Shown here: positions 49,301 to 60,800 of the stretch, in pieces
Layout: each line of letters begins with the position of its first letter
Position numbering within the stretch: position 1 is the stretch's first letter
Origin: Megalobrama amblycephala
Lineage: Eukaryota > Chordata > Actinopteri > Cypriniformes > Xenocyprididae
Length of the DNA stretch: 64,000 nucleotides
NCBI RefSeq assembly: GCF_018812025.1
Contig: NC_063066.1
Coordinates: forward strand, 2,968,692-3,032,691
Direction: 5' to 3'
Made by a program: the position numbers and the translations under genes
The notes under the pieces: generated by a model
Databases searched by the model: none
Told to the model about the DNA's origin: nothing
The model's input: only the letters and a program-made list of their open reading frames with translations

Positions 49301-52272
49301 GGTAGCCTGGGTGCCACCCCGAACCCCGCCCACAACATTTTTTGGACGGGAAGTTCGGTCTGGACTCGATCCATTGTGGAGTAATTATGCTCGGCTCCCA
49401 GAAGGCCGAGCCAATCAAATTGCCAGGGCGGGCTTTAATCGATGATGGACAGGCTATCTGCGGTTACGTAACCACCCACGTCATCAAAGAGCGCTTGGGT
49501 TGAATTGGTTTTCACCAACGATGACTGCTGGAGAAGTAAGATGTTTAGATTCCGCTATCACGTCTGTAATAAAAGAAATCGACAGCGCATTAATTTTAAA
49601 AGACGAACAAAGAACCGCAATCAAGGCATTTGTCGATGGGAAAGATGTGTTTGCCGTCCTTCCAACGGGATTCGGCAAAAGTTTAAGTACAAGTTCAACA
49701 TACGTCACTTACTGCGTTGCTCTGATTGGTTGTAGGTCTATCCAATTGAGTGCAGAGTTTTTTTTTTTACTGGTTCGGTTAAGACACGCCCCATAATTCA
49801 AGTGCAATGGAGCAGTATCAGACTCACATTCTGCCTAGAATATGAGTATGACGAAGTCAGGCTAGAGAAAGGGCCCATTAGTGCGTAATATGGATTGATT
49901 GAAAGTTACATTAATACGCCATTAGATGGCGCAAAACTTGTGAGTGAATGAGTCAGTGAGTCGCAAGAGACGTTTAAATTGAAAGGGACTTTTGTAAAAA
50001 AAGGACGTTGTTTTAGCACTGTATGTAGGGCTGGGCGATTTTTCAGATTAATTCGAATTTAATGTTTTGCCTCGATTTTATTATTTTTGAAATCGAGAAA
50101 TCGCAATTTTGAATAAAAATGTTAGCAAGCATTACAATTAGACATGTTGACAATACAGCAATGATAACTGTTAGGAGAAGAAAATGATCCGATCACATGA
50201 TGATGAAATGCGTTATTGCGTTATAAAAATGAGACGCAGGCAGTGGAATTAGAAAAAAAGGTAAAGTTATTAAACGCGAGTTGAACTTTAACTTGACCGC
50301 CGTGTTTTTAGAATGCCGTTTCATGGGTGAGACGCTGCAAAAGACGCGAGACACGAGTGCAACACCCAAACATGTCTGCCAAACATAAAAACAACAGGAC
50401 AAATAGTGCAATGGAATGAAAAAAACGGTAAAGGACTACTACTGTATGTTTGATATTTCATGTTTACATGATGGTGACAGGCTGAAAGCTGCTGTTTTCA
50501 GTTTTTACAAAGCATTTGCTGCTACACCGCGTTCCAAATTATTATGCAAGTGACATATCAGTAAGATTTCAGTAGAATAAACATTCAGATTTTAGTTTTA
50601 CCAAGAAAATGTTTGTTTGTTTATTTATCCATGTCTTTTTAGATAACTGGTATCAATCTCAGACAAAATAATTTGCCTAGAGCATGAAATGGTGCAATGT
50701 TGTGCAAAAGGCATGAAAACAACTCATATTGTGTGACTAAACTAAAATCTGAATGTTTATTCTACTGAAATCTTACTGATTTGTCACTTGCATAATAATT
50801 TGGAACGCGGTGTAATAATAGCCTTTTACTGTTGTTATTTATTGCAATTACTTTTTGGCTAAAAAATATTTAGGATTTTTCTTACTTTATATAATTTCTG
50901 AGTATATAGGATGTGTTTAAGATAAGTTTGTAATGCATTTTACAACATTTGATCAAGATTTTATTTTTTTGCCAAATTGCCCAGCCCTAGCTATATGTTA
51001 TGGAAATTCCTTTAACTGTAAAAAGGGACAAATACAAAGATCGCTTTCGTCAGCGAACATTCAAACGGATTTTTATAATGATATAATATCATAGACATCG
51101 ACCTGAAGAATGAATGTTATATCAGACACAGGTAATGCTCGCTCAGGCAATCTCTCTCTCAATAATACTGTACAAAACACAATGCATTTCAGTGGAGGGA
51201 CTCAACATTACTTCATTACTAGTTCTAAAGTGATGTTTCAGAATTAATAATGGTAGAAATGGTCAAACCTGAGATTTGAATCTGTGGCGGACGGAAGTAG
51301 TTCCTCACAAAAGAGGGTTTTAAAGACACTCCATTGTTATTTCTTATTTATTTACACGCTTGTGCCGTCAAACTGTTGTATAAATGCAATATCACACTCG
51401 TAGCCGTGCAATATGGCTGTATATCAGCACCTCTGTGATTACCTACAGCCGAGCTGATATAAAGCCATATAGCACGGCTACGAGTGCGATATTGCTCATA
51501 CTTACTTAACTCACTTATACATTCACACATATATAATCATGTTTGGATGTGTATCATGTTCTTTGACGAGCATCACCAGCTCATGCCGTTGATCAATATC
51601 AATACCTGTTGTAATGAATGTCCTCTTTGAACTCATAATAATCTCTGCCTCTCTTCAGCTCAGTGTTTTCCTCTGGGCTGGAGTCCACTGTCTCAGCTCC
51701 ATGAAGCACTGCAGGAGAGAGAGCCATGATCATCATCTTGAAATATCACTTTGTTACACCATCAGTGCAAAAACACTTCATCAATTGTGCTCTAAGGGTG
51801 ACTTACACTGATCCTGTGGCGCTTCTGGCTCTGAGATGGCCAAGACTGATGATGACTCTGCATCCTCTTCCCCTGTAGCAACGGTTGCCAGGGAGACGGG
51901 ATGTACAGGCTGTGGATTCCTCTGCTGTTGTCTGGATGTGACGGCCTCTGGTGTGCATGAGCAGAGCTGAGGTGGATCAGTCTGGGTACTTTGATCAGCA
52001 TAAGCATTCATGCTCTTGCTAGTAGAACTAGTGCATACTGCAGACTGCGTCCTAACACTCGGCTCATGCTCCTGAGAGTGAGGCTGTTCTGCGGTCTTCT
52101 CACACACATTTTCCCCTTCATCTCCACTTTTGATGGGCGCAACACCGGCTTCAATAGCAGAAAAGAGCCGAACCACAAGCTCGGCCTTCAGGCCCTTCGA
52201 GTCCAGTCCTCGCTCCGATAACATGGCCCTCAACTCGGCCACTTTCAGCTTTTTGACTTCCGCCAGCAACAT
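40355..52272 (-). CDS. Heterogeneous nuclear ribonucleoprotein U-like protein (14 exons)
   Basis: Nuclear RNA/DNA-binding scaffold protein. Exons from the 5' end: 52272-51807, 51708-51606, 48525-48449, 48350-48211, 48099-47997, 45307-45195, 44910-44647, 43757-43635, 43545-43435, 43351-43183, 43107-42925, 40734-40670, 40575-40498, 40417-40355. They total 685 residues with every phase matching. SAP domain at residues about 4-40 (KKLKVAELRAMLSERGLDSK). A Ser/Thr/Gln-rich acidic linker leads to the family signature GRDYYEFKED...YNRAKTPE. The SPRY domain covers about 215-405 (YNCDLHFEVD, GWSVDNTSLQLGEVELSYG, LYPHVLCKNC). The kinase-like domain has P-loop GMPGSGKT at 428-435, then RNYILDQ and RKAVVVFP. 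The C-terminus is short and basic, then Tyr-rich; the long RGG region of mammalian HNRNPUL1 is absent. I cannot decide between an UL1-like and an UL2 orthologue. Confidence 0.93.
41216..42702. mobile_element. Nested transposon in the large hnRNP U-like 3' intron
   Basis: Outer ends CAGGGTTTCTGCAGGTTCT (left) and GATGTGCAGAAACCCTG (right), with AAATTTAAGACTTTTTAA mirrored on the right by TTAAGACATTTTAAG. Inside, from about 41685, lies a different repeat beginning TGTGACCCTAGACCACAAAA. No transposase. Confidence 0.65.
43817..44595. mobile_element. 779-bp foldback element (AGGGTTAGTTCACCC ends)
   Basis: Starts GAAGGGTTAGTTCACCC and ends GGGTGAACTAACCCTTTAA. The arms match inward over several hundred bases (AATCCGATGGCTCAGTGAGG is mirrored on the right). 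It sits between two hnRNP U-like exons. Confidence 0.85.
45592..47800. repeat. 21-bp minisatellite with a dimeric higher-order unit in hnRNP U-like intron
   Basis: Same CATGCTAGCAA-type monomer family as the atp7a blocks. The marker ACTCACTAGTAATGTCCTAA recurs near 45861, 46005, 46170, 46311, 46475, 46620 and 46785: spacings 144, 165, 141, 164, 145 and 165. The two alternating units differ by about one monomer, so the repeat is a 305-310-bp dimer. The right part is more diverged and interrupted by a MITE. Confidence 0.92.
47004..47342. mobile_element. 339-bp palindromic MITE with target duplication
   Basis: Starts GGGCTGGGCGATATATCGC and ends with its complement; the whole element is a near-perfect hairpin. 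ACATCCAATTA flanks both sides (46993-47003 and 47343-47353). The last A could belong to the element, so the duplication is 10-11 bp. It is inserted into the minisatellite. Confidence 0.9.
49303..49864. mobile_element. 562-bp DNA transposon carrying a RecQ-like helicase fragment
   Basis: Short inverted ends TAGCCTG and CAGGCTA are flanked by perfect 9-bp copies of GAGAAAGGG (49294-49302 and 49865-49873). On the plus strand, 49521-49690 encodes a peptide ending in LKDEQRTAIKAFVDGKDVFA then VLPTGFGKSL, the Q-motif and Walker A segment of a RecQ-type helicase. The frame breaks soon after and no other helicase motif is present. The element lies in a 3-kb hnRNP U-like intron. The superfamily is not certain. 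Confidence 0.72.
50026..50989. mobile_element. Non-autonomous transposon (TAGGGCTGGGCGATTTTT ends)
   Basis: Starts TAGGGCTGGGCGATT and ends AATTGCCCAGCCCTA. The flanks (ACTGTATG and GCTATATG) could be a decayed 8-bp duplication. It contains a second element at 50525-50812. Confidence 0.75.
50525..50812. mobile_element. 288-bp MITE with long arms and TA target site
   Basis: Starts CACCGCGTTCCAAATTATTA and ends with its complement. The arms match over about 70 bases (CAGTAGAATAAACATTCAGA mirrored on the right). TA flanks both sides, in the style of Tc1/mariner. It is nested inside the 50026-50989 element. Confidence 0.88.
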
Positions 52273-52924
52273 TTTCAACAAGACCTGTCAACATTAAATA
52301 TAAAAAGCGAATATATATATTGTTGTTTAATAAAGATTGGTCAGTTAGTCCGCACTCTCTAACTTTTTGGACATTTTCACACCCTACCTAGACTACCAAA
52401 ACACACGACCCGCTGTAAAGCGATTTAAGAGAGTGAACTGGGCGCTGATTGGCTACCGTGAGAGAGCTGATCGTTGATTGGCTACAAGTAGTGACGCATT
52501 TTGAATCTTTTTCGCGAATCGGTTCTTTAGAACAAGTTGTTTCAAAGAGCCAACTAAAAACGTTTCAATTTACCTCATATTGTGATAGACAAAATATATT
52601 TTTTGAGCCAAAACTGCTACTTTCTAGGAAATTGAAAAAACGCTGTATTTTTAAAATAATTAAAGTGTGTTGTCAAATTTGATATTATGGTTTTATATTT
52701 TGCATGTGACATTTTTCAGACTGTGATGACGCGTTTTAACGGTCATCAATATCGTAATTCCTGCAAAAATTTTTTATATTTATTTTTTTTAAATGTATGT
52801 ACATTTATAACACTATACATTGTATTTATATCACCTTAGCATAAAAATAAATAAATAAATAAAATACTAATAAAATACTAAAATACTAATGCTATTTGTG
52901 CAAATAACACATAAACTATATTTA

Positions 52925-53575
52925 AAGGGTTAGTACACCCAAAAATGAAAATAATGTCATTTATTACTCACCCTCATGTCGTTCACGCCCGTAAGACCTT
53001 TGTTAATCTTCAGAACGCAAATTAAAATATTTTTGATAAAATCCGATGGCTCACTGAGGCCTGCATAGCCAGCAATGACATTTCCTCTCTCAAGATCCAT
53101 TAATGTACTAAAAACATATTTAAATCAGTTCATGTGAGTACAGTGGTTCAATATTAATATTATAAAGCAACGAGAATATTTTTGGTACCCCAAAAAAACC
53201 CAAAATAACGACTTATATAGTGATGGCCGATTTCAAAACACTGCTTCATGAAGCTTTGGAGTGTTATAAATCAGCGTGTCGAATCAGCTGTTCAGAGCGC
53301 CAAAGTCACGTGATTTCAGCAGTGACTTTAATACTTAATAATAATTCAGCGGTTTGACACGCGATCTGAATCATGATTCGATACGCTGATTCATAATGCT
53401 CCGAAGCCTCATGAAGCAGTGTTTTGAAATCGGCCATCACTAAATAAGTTGTTATTTTGTTTTTTTGGCGCACCAAAAATATTCTTATCGCTTCATAATA
53501 TTAATATTGAACCACTGTACTCACGTGAACTGATTTAAATATGTTTTTAGTACATTAATGGATCTTGGAACAGTA
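52925..53575. mobile_element. Truncated foldback element (AGGGTTAGTACACCC)
   Basis: The left end AAAGGGTTAGTACACCC and both arms (ACATTTCCTCTCTCAAGATC; the right arm runs to TTAATGGATCTTGG) match the 43817-44595 element. The right end is missing. Confidence 0.75.
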
Positions 53576-53724
53576 TTCATGATGACTCGACGACAAATGC
53601 TAGACTAAAGACACTTTTCTCTGCTCCTCAAATACATAAACATATAGTGTTTGTTGAATAAACAATTCTTTATTTAGCTTTGCATTGCAAACAAGCAGAG
53701 ATGGACCATTCATAATAGAGCAGG

Positions 53725-54210
53725 ATTGCCAGGTTTTCACAACAAAACCCGTCCAATTACTACTCAAAATTAGCCCAATGGCATTTCAGGTCAAGGTACC
53801 TTTTTTATATAGCACTTTTAACAATGCAGATTGTGTCAAAGCAGCTTTACATTGATAACTAGTACATTATTTTGGCTGCACAGCAGCTCTTAAGGAATAG
53901 TGTCAATGCAGGCAGATCAAAACACTGTTGAATATCAAATGTCAAGTGTCCCCAACTAAGCAAGCCAAAGGCGACAGCAACAAGGAACCCAAACTCCAAC
54001 AGGTGACATCAGGGTGTCCCCCGGTAAAAATCAAGTTCCAGGGGGTAAAATCCGCGTTTTTGGCAGGGTTCCCCTGGTAAAATGAGTTATTCAGGGGCTA
54101 AATATCATGTTATTCAGATTCATTTCATCCCGCGGACATGAAAAACAACCCGCGGGAAACAGCGTAAAAGTAGCCTAATCCCGCGGGAAAACTGCGGACT
54201 TGGCAACACT
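53725..54210. repeat. Single interrupted copy of the gdf9-intron 160-bp repeat
   Basis: TTGCCAGGTTTTCACAACAA, CCCCGGTAAAAATCA, GGGTTCCCCTGGTAAAAT and AACTGCGGACTTGGCAACA are shared with 28013-28760. An unrelated insert occupies about 53795-54010. Confidence 0.7.
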
Positions 54211-54880
54211 GCGATAGAGGCGGAGAGCTAAAGTTTTACTGACAGTTTAGGGATCCAATAGAGTTACGATGTTTAGTCACAAGCATAATATGCTACTCTT
54301 TATTGGTTAAATATTCGCCAACAGTGATTTATGAAAAAAATAAAAATAAAAATGATGAAATACGGAGATACAATGTTTTTATTCATTTATAAATGAATTG
54401 TCATACAGAGTTTTAGCATTAGAGTGAAATAATAATAATAATTTAAAAAATATATATATTTTTTCTCCTCATTGTAAGATTCAGCTCGTAAAAATTGTTG
54501 TTTTTGAACCTTAATTTACATTTACATTCATTTAGATCACTCTGAAAGGTTTTTGCACGTAATTCATTAAAACCTTGTTTGTTTATAACCTTCATGTTCA
54601 ATAAACATTCCCGAGATTCGACTCAGAAAAACGATTCATTCACGAATCTGACGTCACTAGTTACCAGTTGACTCGCCCCGCCTTCCATTTTTACGTTTTT
54701 ATCAAGAAGAACCAGAACATACTTCTTCTTTTAAGCGTAGCATATATGCTTATAACAGGCAGAGCGATATTTTCATCCAGAATAAATATATATCTAAACA
54801 CGGTGGAGTGAAAGGAGATTTATCACACGCACACTATTGGTCAATTCGAGAGGTTAGAGGTCGATATGTAAATATCCAAC

Positions 54881-57800
54881 ATGGCGGCCCCCGTAGAAGA
54901 CATGTTTTCTCGCTGCGTGGATCCTGTCAAAGCTAGTAATTTCGTGGAGGTCCGATTTATCGATAATGTCAAGGTATGCAACAGTAGTGCCACTATAGAG
55001 ATGCGTCCTCCTCCAAAAATCCAGTTCAGTCATGTTTTCTTAAGAGGTTTAGCTTTGATTATGGAGCTCGCACCCCTCCCACGTCAGCCGGCTTATGATG
55101 CCAGAACCTAAAACAATGTGCAAACTGTGACAAATAATCATATAATCTAAAATGGAGACATATATGAGGACATGCATTTTAAATGGGGTTCTCCCATCTC
55201 ATGATCCAGACAGCAGCATGTGTTATTTTGTAATGATCTGATCATGTTTCTCCAGGGCAAAGGATTATTCGCCAAAAGGTCGTTCAAAAAGGGTGACACT
55301 ATTTTCATTGAGCAGCCTCTAGTCTCATCTCAGTTCTTGTGGAATGCCTTGTATAAATACAGAGGTGAGTGCATGGATCCAGATGTTCCTGATCATATAT
55401 TGGTGATGAATGACCTCATTATTCAGATTTGTCACTACCGAAACATATGGGCGCCTAGTGCAAACTGCTGTTCTACAAGCAAAAACTCATTTAAAAAGCA
55501 TTTAAATATTCAAATTTTAGATGTTTACTAAGATCTTTCTATTATCTATTGAATCCCACTATAATGTTTAAAATATCAGTAAGATTAATATATATAAAAA
55601 TCATCATATATTGGGTACTTTCAATTGGGAGGTGTCTGTCCCGAACCCTAACCCCTAAATTTCAACTTGTGAAAATTATTTGAATTGCATGAAAATGAAA
55701 ATGAATTTTTGCATTTGTTTCCATTGCTGTTTTTAAAAATATATATATATATATATATATAATTTTTTTTTTTTTAAAGTGAAATAAAACGTGTCCCGCA
55801 TTTGCATGTCACTACCAAAACAGTGTGTGTTTGAGTCCATTGGCTGAGACTAGGGCTGGGTAAAAAAATAATGATTTCTCAATTTTAATCGATTCTCATT
55901 TTACGAACCGATATGGATTCTTAAATCCCAAGAATCGATTAGTCTAGTCTGTTTTCAGTTGATGAATGAGCAGAATATGTAGCGCCTCCCATCCAATAAA
56001 TCACAATAATCTTTGTGCTTTGTTACTTTTGATATGAAGCAAAGTCTCAGATTTCAAATGACGTCCATCTTATTATGAGATTCAAAAAATAAATACCGTT
56101 TTGGCGCTGTTTAATGTGGCGTGACGGATCGCTTTAGCGCCTCAGTTAAAGAGAAGCATGTGATCATCCTCTCCTCCGCTTTAATACCAGTTACAGCGAA
56201 ATAAACGTGCATGAACATCTGAAGGTATGTTAAAATATACAGTATATTTTAACATACCTTCAGATGTTCATGCATGTTTATTATAAACGTGTACCTTGGA
56301 TATTATACAATTTGCATACATACAAACATTTTTCCCCCAACTCTGACTTTGAACCCATTCTGTAGGTGTGAAACCTCCAGCACTACATTGGCCAGTGTGT
56401 CAGTTTCATTGCCCAACTCCTGTATTTATAATTTTGATGTGGTTGTTGGTGTGTCCCTGTACCCGGCATGTTTTCTTCTTCCCGTATTCAGCATGTGAGT
56501 ACTGTCTGCGTGCTCTGGAGACCGCAGAGGAGAACGCCAGGAGGTTGAGTGGTCTTCCAGCGCTGAGTCTGCCTCACCCTGAGCTGTGTAAGGTGCGACC
56601 TGACCGACACCAGGCCTGCCCACAGTGTCAGGTACACTTGATGTTAATGTGTTCTTAATGTGATCTGTGAGGTCACGCCAGAGGTCCCCGGCTATTTTTT
56701 GATTTTGTTAATATGTTTTTCTGTACAAAGACAACATCAATAGTGATGAAAGGCAAAGTATTAAATGTCACAGATGTATATTTACTGAGTAATCCACTAT
56801 TTTGTAGAGGAGGGTCAAAATTACCATTTTCACCTGAGATTTGGAGCCAAATTCGAGGGGTGTAAAAATGACTTTAGAAAGGCGACAGCATCATAATTTT
56901 ATTTTTACACAGAGATTGGTAGATCTATTAGTAAAATCTGTTGACTTTAGCAATCTTTGTTTCATTATATGCCAACAGTTTGAAAATGGAGAAAAAGCAC
57001 TTCTTGTGCCTCAAGTTTGCATGCCTGTAACTCTAGAAATATTAAAGATATCTTAATATCCTTTTAGATTCTGATTCTTAACAAACTTTCCTTTTGGCAT
57101 CTTCATTTTAAAAGCCCTCAATGGTTCAATCCCAGAGATATGGAGATCTTAATGCAGCTCCATGAGTAAATTGCACATTTTCAGTGGTCAAAAACCAAAT
57201 GTGGGTCACTTTGCATACAGATGATACTCAGAACATTCCAATTTGAGTGCAAAAAATATTATTTTTCCCAAGTTTGAGTGTGTGTAACTCAATTACGATT
57301 GCGTGCATCTACTTTAATGTCTAATGTTAAAATGTGTGTTTTTAATGTAACCTCCCTTTAAATACTTTGATCAGTTCAAGAACAATTTATATTATTTATT
57401 TGAAAAAATTAGAGAGCAGTTTCATGTCTATCCAGGCATTGTTCAACTGGTCGAGGTCGAAATGGGATTTAGAAAGTAATTACTAATAAGAAGTGCATAA
57501 ACAGTAATTAGTACAGTAATTACACTTTTAAAGATGTAATTAGTAGCTAGTAATTACTTTTTAGAGTAACTTAGCCAATACTGCTCAAAAGCCTGATGGA
57601 TCATATTTTAACATGATTTTTTTTTTTTTTTTTATGTTTGTTTAATCAAATAAACATAAGTTGCTTCAGTCCAATAAATGTTCATCTTGAAATATTACTA
57701 ACAATATAAAAGTTATTCTTGGGTTTATGCAGTAAAAATCAGAGATTTCACAGTAAAAGATGTTTGCAATTATACTGAAATACACACTGTTTTAATCACA

Positions 57801-60800
57801 CTGATCATTTAGATGCCTTAGAACGTCATGCATTGTATCAAATATGCTTTATAGGGCTAAAAATTTTTGCTTTATATGAAAGACGTGTGGTGGCTGATGG
57901 GATGTCGCATCACAAGGAAGTCTGACCACAACTGACCAATTATGATGTTCACTAAAAAGAACAAGTGCTGTTTTTTAGCAATCGTTAGGACATTTTTAAG
58001 TCATGATGACTTGCAAAATATGTACAAAAGTATGTTTCTCCTTTGAATATTTTAGAGTGCATGTGTTCATTTTCAATAGCACTTGTGTAAAGTACAAATC
58101 TCTCCAAAAAATAATTGAATAGTTTAGCACAAGTACTTCAAACAGAGCCTATCAAAGCAGTGTCTGTGTGACTCATCCCTGAACGCTCTTCATATGCGTT
58201 ATCTTCAGGTCATGTACTGCAGTGCTGAGTGCCGGCAGGCTGCATGGGAGCAGTACCACAAGGTCCTGTGTCTCGGCCCCTCCCATGATGATCCAGATCA
58301 CCCAATCAACAAGCTGCAGGATGCATGGAGGTAAATGCTCACTCATATATATAGTGATGGGTATCAAGAACCGGTGATTTGACAAGTAACATGCATTTCG
58401 ATTCTGCTTATCGGTTCCTGCTTGCGCATTTTAATGTGATTTTTAAACCATTCAAGTACAAAGTTTTGTTCTTTAGTGCAGAAAGCAACCTCTCATACTG
58501 AATAGTGTGATGCTGAACTGAGTTCTCTTCTGCATCTTTTTGCACTTCAGCTGACAAATACACACAAAATATGTCAAAATATTCTCATAAACAGTTGGTT
58601 ATGTCTTAAAGGCACAATATGTAAGATTTTTGGATTAAAGTATCCAAAAACCACTAGAACAATGTTATATATTTTTGTTGCCTTGAGTACATAATCCCAA
58701 ATATTTCCAACAATGTTTAAATTCAGAGAAATAAGCAATTTTAACCAGGACACTAGGGGTGGGTATTGACACAATTTTCGCGATTCGATTTGATTTCTAT
58801 TCACATGCTTTCGATTCTATCGATTATTTTGTATCAGTTACAGTATATGCCAAATTTTCTAGAGGAAAAAAAATCTACACATGGGAGTCAGTTGGTACTA
58901 CTATAATAATATTGAAGTTTAAATTAACTTATTTATATACAAACACTTAAATTACACTCAATGATGTTTTTATTATAAATAAAGTTTAGAATTACATAAT
59001 CATATTTCTACTCCAATTCATTTTTTTGAAATATAAACATTTAAATCACGGCTGTCATAACTGCTTTATTCAAACATGCATCAAATATTGAAGAACATTA
59101 AAAATTATAATGAATATGTAACGGTGCATAGCTATATTTATCTTTCTAGAGTTCACTTTTCTAGCTGACTAATGAGTTTATGGTCACAGAATATGTTTTT
59201 CTGAGGTAAATGTGACGTCACGTGACATTGAAGCTGTTTTATTGACGTCTTTCCGAGGTTGAAACACTGATTGAGCGATTACACGAGACATGATACGGAT
59301 TTCAGTAAGTTGTACTGTATATTTTAACATACCTTCAGATGTTCATACGTGTTTATTTCGCTGTAACTGGTATTAAAGCGGAGGAGAGGATGATCACATG
59401 CTTCTCTTTAACTGAGGCGCTAAAGCGATCTGTCACGCCACATTAAACAGCGCCAAAATGGTATTTATTTTTTGAATCTCATAATAAGATGGACGCCATT
59501 TGAAATCTGAGACTTTGCTTCATATCAAAAGTAACAAAGCACAAAGATTATTGCGATTTATTGGATGGGAGGCGCTACATATTCTGCTCATTCATCAACT
59601 GAAAACAGACTAGACTAATCGATTCTTGGGATTTAAGAATCCATATCGGTTCGTAAAAATGAGAATCGATTAAAATTGAGAAATTGATATTTTTTACTCA
59701 GCCCTACAGGACACAGACCATATCCATGTGTCACTTATCAATGACATCATACCCACGTTAACCTCGATTTCCAGTTTTATTTTGTAGAAACCATGGAAAC
59801 ACCAAAGACGCTTTAATATGTTATGTGTTTTATTAGACAGGTGACTGTTTAAAAACATTAATCGACATGCTAAAACTAAACATGCTATATATCTCAACAC
59901 GTTTAGTCCTAGGCCTATTTTTTTTAAATCTCGTTTTCTTGATTTACCGCGAATACCATGTTTTACCATGCCTAATATCGATCTATCTTACTGCAGTGTG
60001 CAACAAGTGTCTCACAGCAGCTGCAGAGTGAACACAGAATAGCACTATAACGACTTTCAACATACAAATGTGTCTAATATAATAAACAGCGCTGCGTTAC
60101 CCCACATACGCTTGACCGGAAGAAGAAGAAGCTGCGACTGTGGCATAATAAAAGTCCCGCTGCTCTCGAGACGTGTGTCACGCTCGTCTCTCGTTAGCAA
60201 TCGCTCCAGCGGCCTGGTTCAGTCACACCCTGCTTTATACTACAGTAATGTTAATAAATCTTTAATACATTAGCTCATCCATGAATATGATTTCTGCCGA
60301 GTCTCGTCGGATTCTTTTTCCCCAGCTGTAGACGTGAAGACAACATCTCCCATGATTCCACTAAATCAAGGCTATGTCTTTGTTTTGAATGAGCGACCTC
60401 TAGCGGTGAAAATTACATATTGTGCCTTTAATTGAGTGTAAACAGTTGAGAAAGAAAACACATGTGTATCAGTATATTGGATCGGTGCAGCTCTTAAAGT
60501 GACAGCAGCCTAATATTCCTGCTGCCGTCTCTATAATAACATCAAACAACAAAAGACAATACTGTTCTTGACTGAATAACTATTTTTAATGTATATTTTA
60601 TTTATGAAATGCAGTGTTATTTTACATTTGATTTCGGTTTCTGTACCTGACAATGTTAAAACACTGTTTATTTATTTGTGCAATTGCAAATTTGATTATT
60701 TGTTCTTTTTTAATTACTGAGTGTTAACTTGTCTTTAATAATGCTTATTAGATAGGCTTGTAGTTGTTTTTGCTATAGTATTTTTACATAGCCAAAAGTT

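Larger units (their letters stand above)
52273..54880. other. Divergent promoter region between hnRNP U-like gene and smyd5
   Basis: The two genes start away from each other here. The region includes transposon pieces at 52925-53575 and 53725-54210. No further gene seen. Each gene probably keeps its own proximal promoter, as the gap is 2.6 kb. Confidence 0.5.

Noticed and set aside
49500..49796. Functional helicase gene
   Set aside because: Only the Q-motif and Walker A region is present, the frame ends early, and it lies within a short transposon.
56274..56658. Alternative frames around smyd5 exon 3
   Set aside because: Only 56492-56631 has GT-AG limits and phases that join the MYND sequence; the rest is transposon and intron.
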